A DNA stretch of 64,000 nt, taken from NCBI RefSeq assembly GCF_001440405.1, contig NZ_LLXX01000120.1, positions 1 through 64,000 of the forward strand. Direction: 5' to 3'. The DNA is from Bradyrhizobium valentinum. GTDB lineage: Bacteria; Pseudomonadota; Alphaproteobacteria; Rhizobiales; Xanthobacteraceae. This document shows, one piece after another, positions 61,300 to 64,000 of the stretch. Under the pieces are notes generated by a model. The model did not search any database and was not told where the DNA came from. It worked only from the letters and a program-made list of their open reading frames with translations. Each line of letters opens with the position of its first letter. The stretch's first letter is position 1. A program made the position numbers and the translations under genes.

Positions 61300-61420
61300 G
61301 TCGTCCCTGCGAACGCAGGGACCCATAACCACAGGCGGTCGTTGTTGCGCAAAGCCGTTAACCAGCATCGTCCAAAAACGACCGCCGCGGAGTATGGGTC
61401 CCTGCTTTCGCAGGGACGAC
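61300..61420. repeat. Interspersed repeat, GTCGTCCCTGCG family, copy 2
   Basis: Same inverted ends as copy 1 at 16707-16825, with different middle sequence. It sits inside the ABC operon, between the binding-protein stop (61445) and the first permease start (61258), where a hairpin could lower downstream expression or protect the upstream message. Confidence 0.8.
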
Positions 61421-61444
61421 TCGCGGCGGCTGGCATCGTTTACG

Positions 61445-62830
61445 TCAACCCGCGACCTGCTTGATGCGGGCGATCAGTTCGTCGACGGCCTTGTCGACCG
61501 GAACCTTCTCGCTCACCACACGGTTCATCGCCTTGGCCCAGACGTTCTCGTTGTTCAGGATCGTGAACTTCCAGTTCTTGGTGAAGTCGAACGGCGTGGT
61601 GCCGCCGGTGAACTGATTGTACACGGCCTTGCGATGCCGGTCAGCCTGCCAGAACGGGCTCTGCTGGCTGGCTGATGTCACCGGGAACCAGCGGCCCAGC
61701 GCGCCCTCGATATAGGGCCGCACGTTCTCCTCCTGCAGCAGGAATTTGATGAATTCCTTGCCCTCAGCCTTGTTCTTGGCGACCGTGAACATCAACCCGG
61801 TCTTGACGTCCGATCGGTACTTGATCGGCGTGCCGTCCGGCTTGTTGGGGAACGAGGCGGTGATGATGGTCTCGTCATAGTTCTTCTTGCCGAGCGCGCG
61901 CTGTTCCGGCGTCAGCGCCGGGTTGTTGGCGTCGTCGAGCCATTTCGCCGCGATCGAGATCGTGAAGTTGTGCGTCATCACGATCGTCTTGTTGTGGAAA
62001 GCTACGTTGTTGTCCGGATCCTTCCAGGTGGTGGAGGAGGGCGGAGTGCAGCCCTTGATGTAGGTGTCGGTGTAATCCTTCATCGCCTTGATCAGGTTCT
62101 CGCGCACCTTGGGATCGTCGACCGTAAGCTTGCCGTCGTCATCGACCAGCTTGACATTGTAGGCGTCCATGAAGGTGTAGAACGACTGGAACGAGTCGGT
62201 GGATTCGACGCCCATCGGCTGGCCGACGGCGTAGACGCGCTGGCCGGTGGCCTTGCGGATCGCCGGCTGCACCTTGTTGCACCAGAACGACCAGTAGTCT
62301 TCCCATTTGGTCGGGATGTCGCTCTGCTTGAAGCCGGCCTGCTCCAGCATGTCCTGCCAGATCTGGACGTGCATGCTCTGCTGCTTCAGCGGAAAGCCGT
62401 AATAGGCCTTCTTCTTGGCGACGTCGTTATAGAGCAGCGCGGTTTCCAGCGTGTTCGGCGCGAACGCGGATTTCATCGGCAGCAGAATGTCGCCGAGATC
62501 CTCAAGCTTGCCCTCATAGGCCCATTTGCCCTGCGCCTGCACGTCATAGCTGTCGGAATAGGCGACGTCGGGCACGGTACCGGAATCCAGCGCCGCCACG
62601 GTCTTCGGGATCATGTCCTGAATGGCGTATTGCGACAGTTCGACCTTGATGCCGGTCTTGGCCTCGAATTTCTTGATCGCCTCCAAAAGTGCGTCGTCCT
62701 CGGACTTGTAAAAGCCCTTGCCGAACCAGACGGTGATGGTCTTTTGCTGGGCCAGTGCGGGTGCGGTGGCGTAAAACAGCCCGACCGCAGCGACCGCGAG
62801 TGAAAGCCCACCTAGTTTCTTGGATATCAC
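61445..62830 (-). CDS. Extracellular solute-binding protein, family 1
   Basis: The 461-aa exported protein has a signal peptide (to about residue 28, ALAQQ) and a two-lobed binding-protein fold of the family-1 sugar type, starting KTITVWFGKGFYKSEDDALL and continuing with the helical and sheet pattern of MalE/UgpB-like proteins. It delivers substrate to the two permeases encoded downstream on the same strand. The sugar cannot be named. It is the first gene of the operon; the 1.1 kb upstream holds no other gene of the system. Confidence 0.92.
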   Translation of the reverse strand: MISKKLGGLSLAVAAVGLFYATAPALAQQKTITVWFGKGFYKSEDDALLEAIKKFEAKTGIKVELSQYAIQDMIPKTVAALDSGTVPDVAYSDSYDVQAQGKWAYEGKLEDLGDILLPMKSAFAPNTLETALLYNDVAKKKAYYGFPLKQQSMHVQIWQDMLEQAGFKQSDIPTKWEDYWSFWCNKVQPAIRKATGQRVYAVGQPMGVESTDSFQSFYTFMDAYNVKLVDDDGKLTVDDPKVRENLIKAMKDYTDTYIKGCTPPSSTTWKDPDNNVAFHNKTIVMTHNFTISIAAKWLDDANNPALTPEQRALGKKNYDETIITASFPNKPDGTPIKYRSDVKTGLMFTVAKNKAEGKEFIKFLLQEENVRPYIEGALGRWFPVTSASQQSPFWQADRHRKAVYNQFTGGTTPFDFTKNWKFTILNNENVWAKAMNRVVSEKVPVDKAVDELIARIKQVAG

Positions 62831-63030
62831 GTTGTTCTCCCTGAAAACGCCGGCTTGTTAACCGGTTGGATAAAAGACTTAGCGCATGCGCGCGGCCTGA
62901 TCCAGATGCCAAATGCCAGACTTGCGTAGGGGGAGCGGATGTTTGTGGCGTCATTGCGGGCGAGGCAATTTGTTCGCCGAAGCTTTAGGGAAGGTGAAAG
63001 CAATCCATACCATCGCGCCACACAACGACT
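62831..63030. other. Upstream region of the ABC operon, nothing further recognised
   Basis: This stretch should hold the promoter of the binding-protein gene; I see no clear -35/-10 pair and no gene. Confidence 0.5.
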
Positions 63031-63130
63031 GTCATGCTCCGCGAAAGCGGGGCATCCAGTACGCCGCGGCCTATCGATCAAATTCTGCTGTCTCTGGAAT
63101 ACTGGATCGTCCGCCTTCGCGGACGATGAC
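63031..63130. repeat. Interspersed repeat with GTCATGCTCCGCG and GGACGATGAC ends
   Basis: GTCATGCTCCGCGAAAGCGG (63031 on) is matched in inverse by CCGCCTTCGCGGACGATGAC ending at 63130, with CCAGTA and TACTGG as internal inverse parts. It is an intergenic repeat of the same general kind as the others. Confidence 0.7.
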
Positions 63131-63144
63131 GACCGAATATGGGT

Positions 63145-63690
63145 TCACGATCTCGCGGCGCGATGCGCCCGAGGCTTGACCGAAGCTCTCGCCCAATGAG
63201 GGCGCAGGGAAGACCGGGTGCGCGCTGCACCGGCGGTCTCGTGTGCAATGTGCACAAAGAAGTGCGCACACGAGCATACAGGTCCAGCGGAGAGCATCCG
63301 GCCTTCCCTGCGCAATGGTTTGACGGCTTATGCCGTGCTCTCCCCGGAGACGAATTCCTCTTGCCTCCGTCATCGGCGAATTAGCGGCTGATCGAAGCCC
63401 GGTTGGGCTCGAACAACCTCCGCCGATTTGGCACCAGCCACGGGTGCCAGGACCACACGGTTTTGCCGTACGCAGCTTCCTTCACCAAACCATTCGACCG
63501 GCCGTGCGACCAACCGAAGTTTTGGCGGAGGCGTTTAAGCGCCGTTCGTCTACACGCTGTCGATCGCTCACGGAAAACCGCCCTGCGAACATGCCTGCGC
63601 GCCCAACGCTGCCGCGTCCACCGCATCCCATCCCAACGTTTCGTGACGATCGCGATACGCCCCTCGTTCAAGGGGATGAGGTGCGGGAGT
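63145..63690. repeat. Large interspersed repeat element (about 0.55 kb), noncoding
   Basis: From GGTTCACGATCTCGCGGCGC to GGGGATGAGGTGCGGG this is a sequence I recognise as multi-copy in Bradyrhizobium and related genomes, where it is often misannotated as small hypothetical proteins. It contains inverted parts, for example TCGTGTGC and GCACACGA (63237-63272). The open frames in it have no ribosome-binding sites and overlap on both strands. Confidence 0.6.
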
Positions 63691-63836
63691 TATGGGGGTG
63701 ATTTGGGGGAAACAGGAAGGGGAATATTTTTGGAGCGAGGGCTGGACGGGGCAAATCAGATTGATTGGTTTAAGGAAATTAGTGTTTTGGCGCAACGGGC
63801 CTGTGGTCGAAAACGCAGCAAGCGTAGCCCGCATGA

Positions 63837-63878
63837 CCAACGGGTCGCGCGAACGCGCGCCCGATGACAGGCTCCGCG
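63837..63878. repeat. CCAACGGGTCGCGCGAA module, third copy
   Basis: Matches the modules at 3009 and 3348; the preceding 63690-63830 is less GC-rich than the rest and holds no credible gene. Confidence 0.7.
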
Positions 63879-63948
63879 ATATGCGGGGAACTGGATAGCG
63901 AAGGCGCCAGATGTTGCCGCGGTCATCTGGTCCATGCTCGCTGATGTG

Positions 63949-64000
63949 TCAAGCCGCCGATAGCCGCACGCGGAATTTGCTGCCGGTTGCCTCGGCGTAG
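63949..64000 (-). CDS. Possible C-terminal end of a gene entering from the right
   Basis: On the minus strand the frame reads YAEATGSKFRVRLSAA and then stops at 63949. The pattern GSKFRVRL plus a short tail resembles the last residues of histidine-kinase ATPase domains (GTTFRVRLP), so a sensor kinase may lie beyond the window edge. Only 16 codons are visible, so this is tentative. Confidence 0.35.
   Translation of the reverse strand, partial: YAEATGSKFRVRLSAA

Noticed and set aside
63139-63867. Several open frames of 80-150 codons at the right end
   Set aside because: They lie in a repeat element, overlap on both strands and lack ribosome-binding sites; similar spurious proteins are common misannotations in this group.

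Overview
The window is high-GC chromosomal DNA of an alphaproteobacterium, most likely Bradyrhizobium or a close relative in the Nitrobacteraceae. The evidence is gene content and order: tilS-ftsH; pyk-DUF1036-DUF1244-gapR; an aa3 oxidase subunit IV gene next to pntAA-pntAB-pntB; a PrpR-type regulator; and several families of short interspersed intergenic repeats that I recognise from these genomes. Most of the window is ordinary core and metabolic sequence. I see no prophage, CRISPR array, tRNA, rRNA or insertion sequence.

1-16.7 kb: the tilS 3' end and ftsH are followed by a repeat mosaic and then the most interesting block. It holds metE (B12-independent methionine synthase) behind a cobalamin riboswitch, a thioesterase-prpD-prpC-prpB operon (methylcitrate cycle) with a divergent PrpR-like regulator, and nrdA-nrdB behind a second cobalamin riboswitch. 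The NrdB has Phe at the usual tyrosyl-radical position, as in class Ic (Mn/Fe) enzymes. All three systems are B12-independent alternatives to B12-dependent enzymes. The two riboswitch leaders share a 28-nt motif just after the aptamer.

16.9-31.6 kb: a GT87 transferase, an SGNH esterase, a TetR regulator, an OsmC protein, pyk with its coupled DUF1036 gene, DUF1244, gapR, two peptidoglycan proteins (DUF882/M15 and a YcbB-like L,D-transpeptidase), a sigma-54 response regulator, a TerC protein, and an XRE regulator coupled to an unknown partner.

31.6-46 kb: an M3 peptidase, an exported intradiol dioxygenase, an AbrB-Doc toxin-antitoxin pair with a perfect operator palindrome, the 50-aa cytochrome oxidase subunit IV, proton-translocating transhydrogenase (pntAA-AB-B), a hydrolase, a cation/proton antiporter, a cupin, an anchored disordered protein, a TPR lipoprotein, rpsU, an aquaporin and purE-purK.

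46-64 kb: a small diguanylate cyclase, several small proteins including two DUF465 proteins, an L-2-hydroxyglutarate-type oxidoreductase, a PAS-GGDEF-EAL protein, glpD overlapping an adenylate cyclase, a TPR protein, a polyamine-type ABC transporter without a binding protein (potABC), and a sugar-type ABC transporter without an ATPase. The last 1.1 kb appears noncoding and is built of repeats, apart from what may be the last codons of a gene entering from the right.
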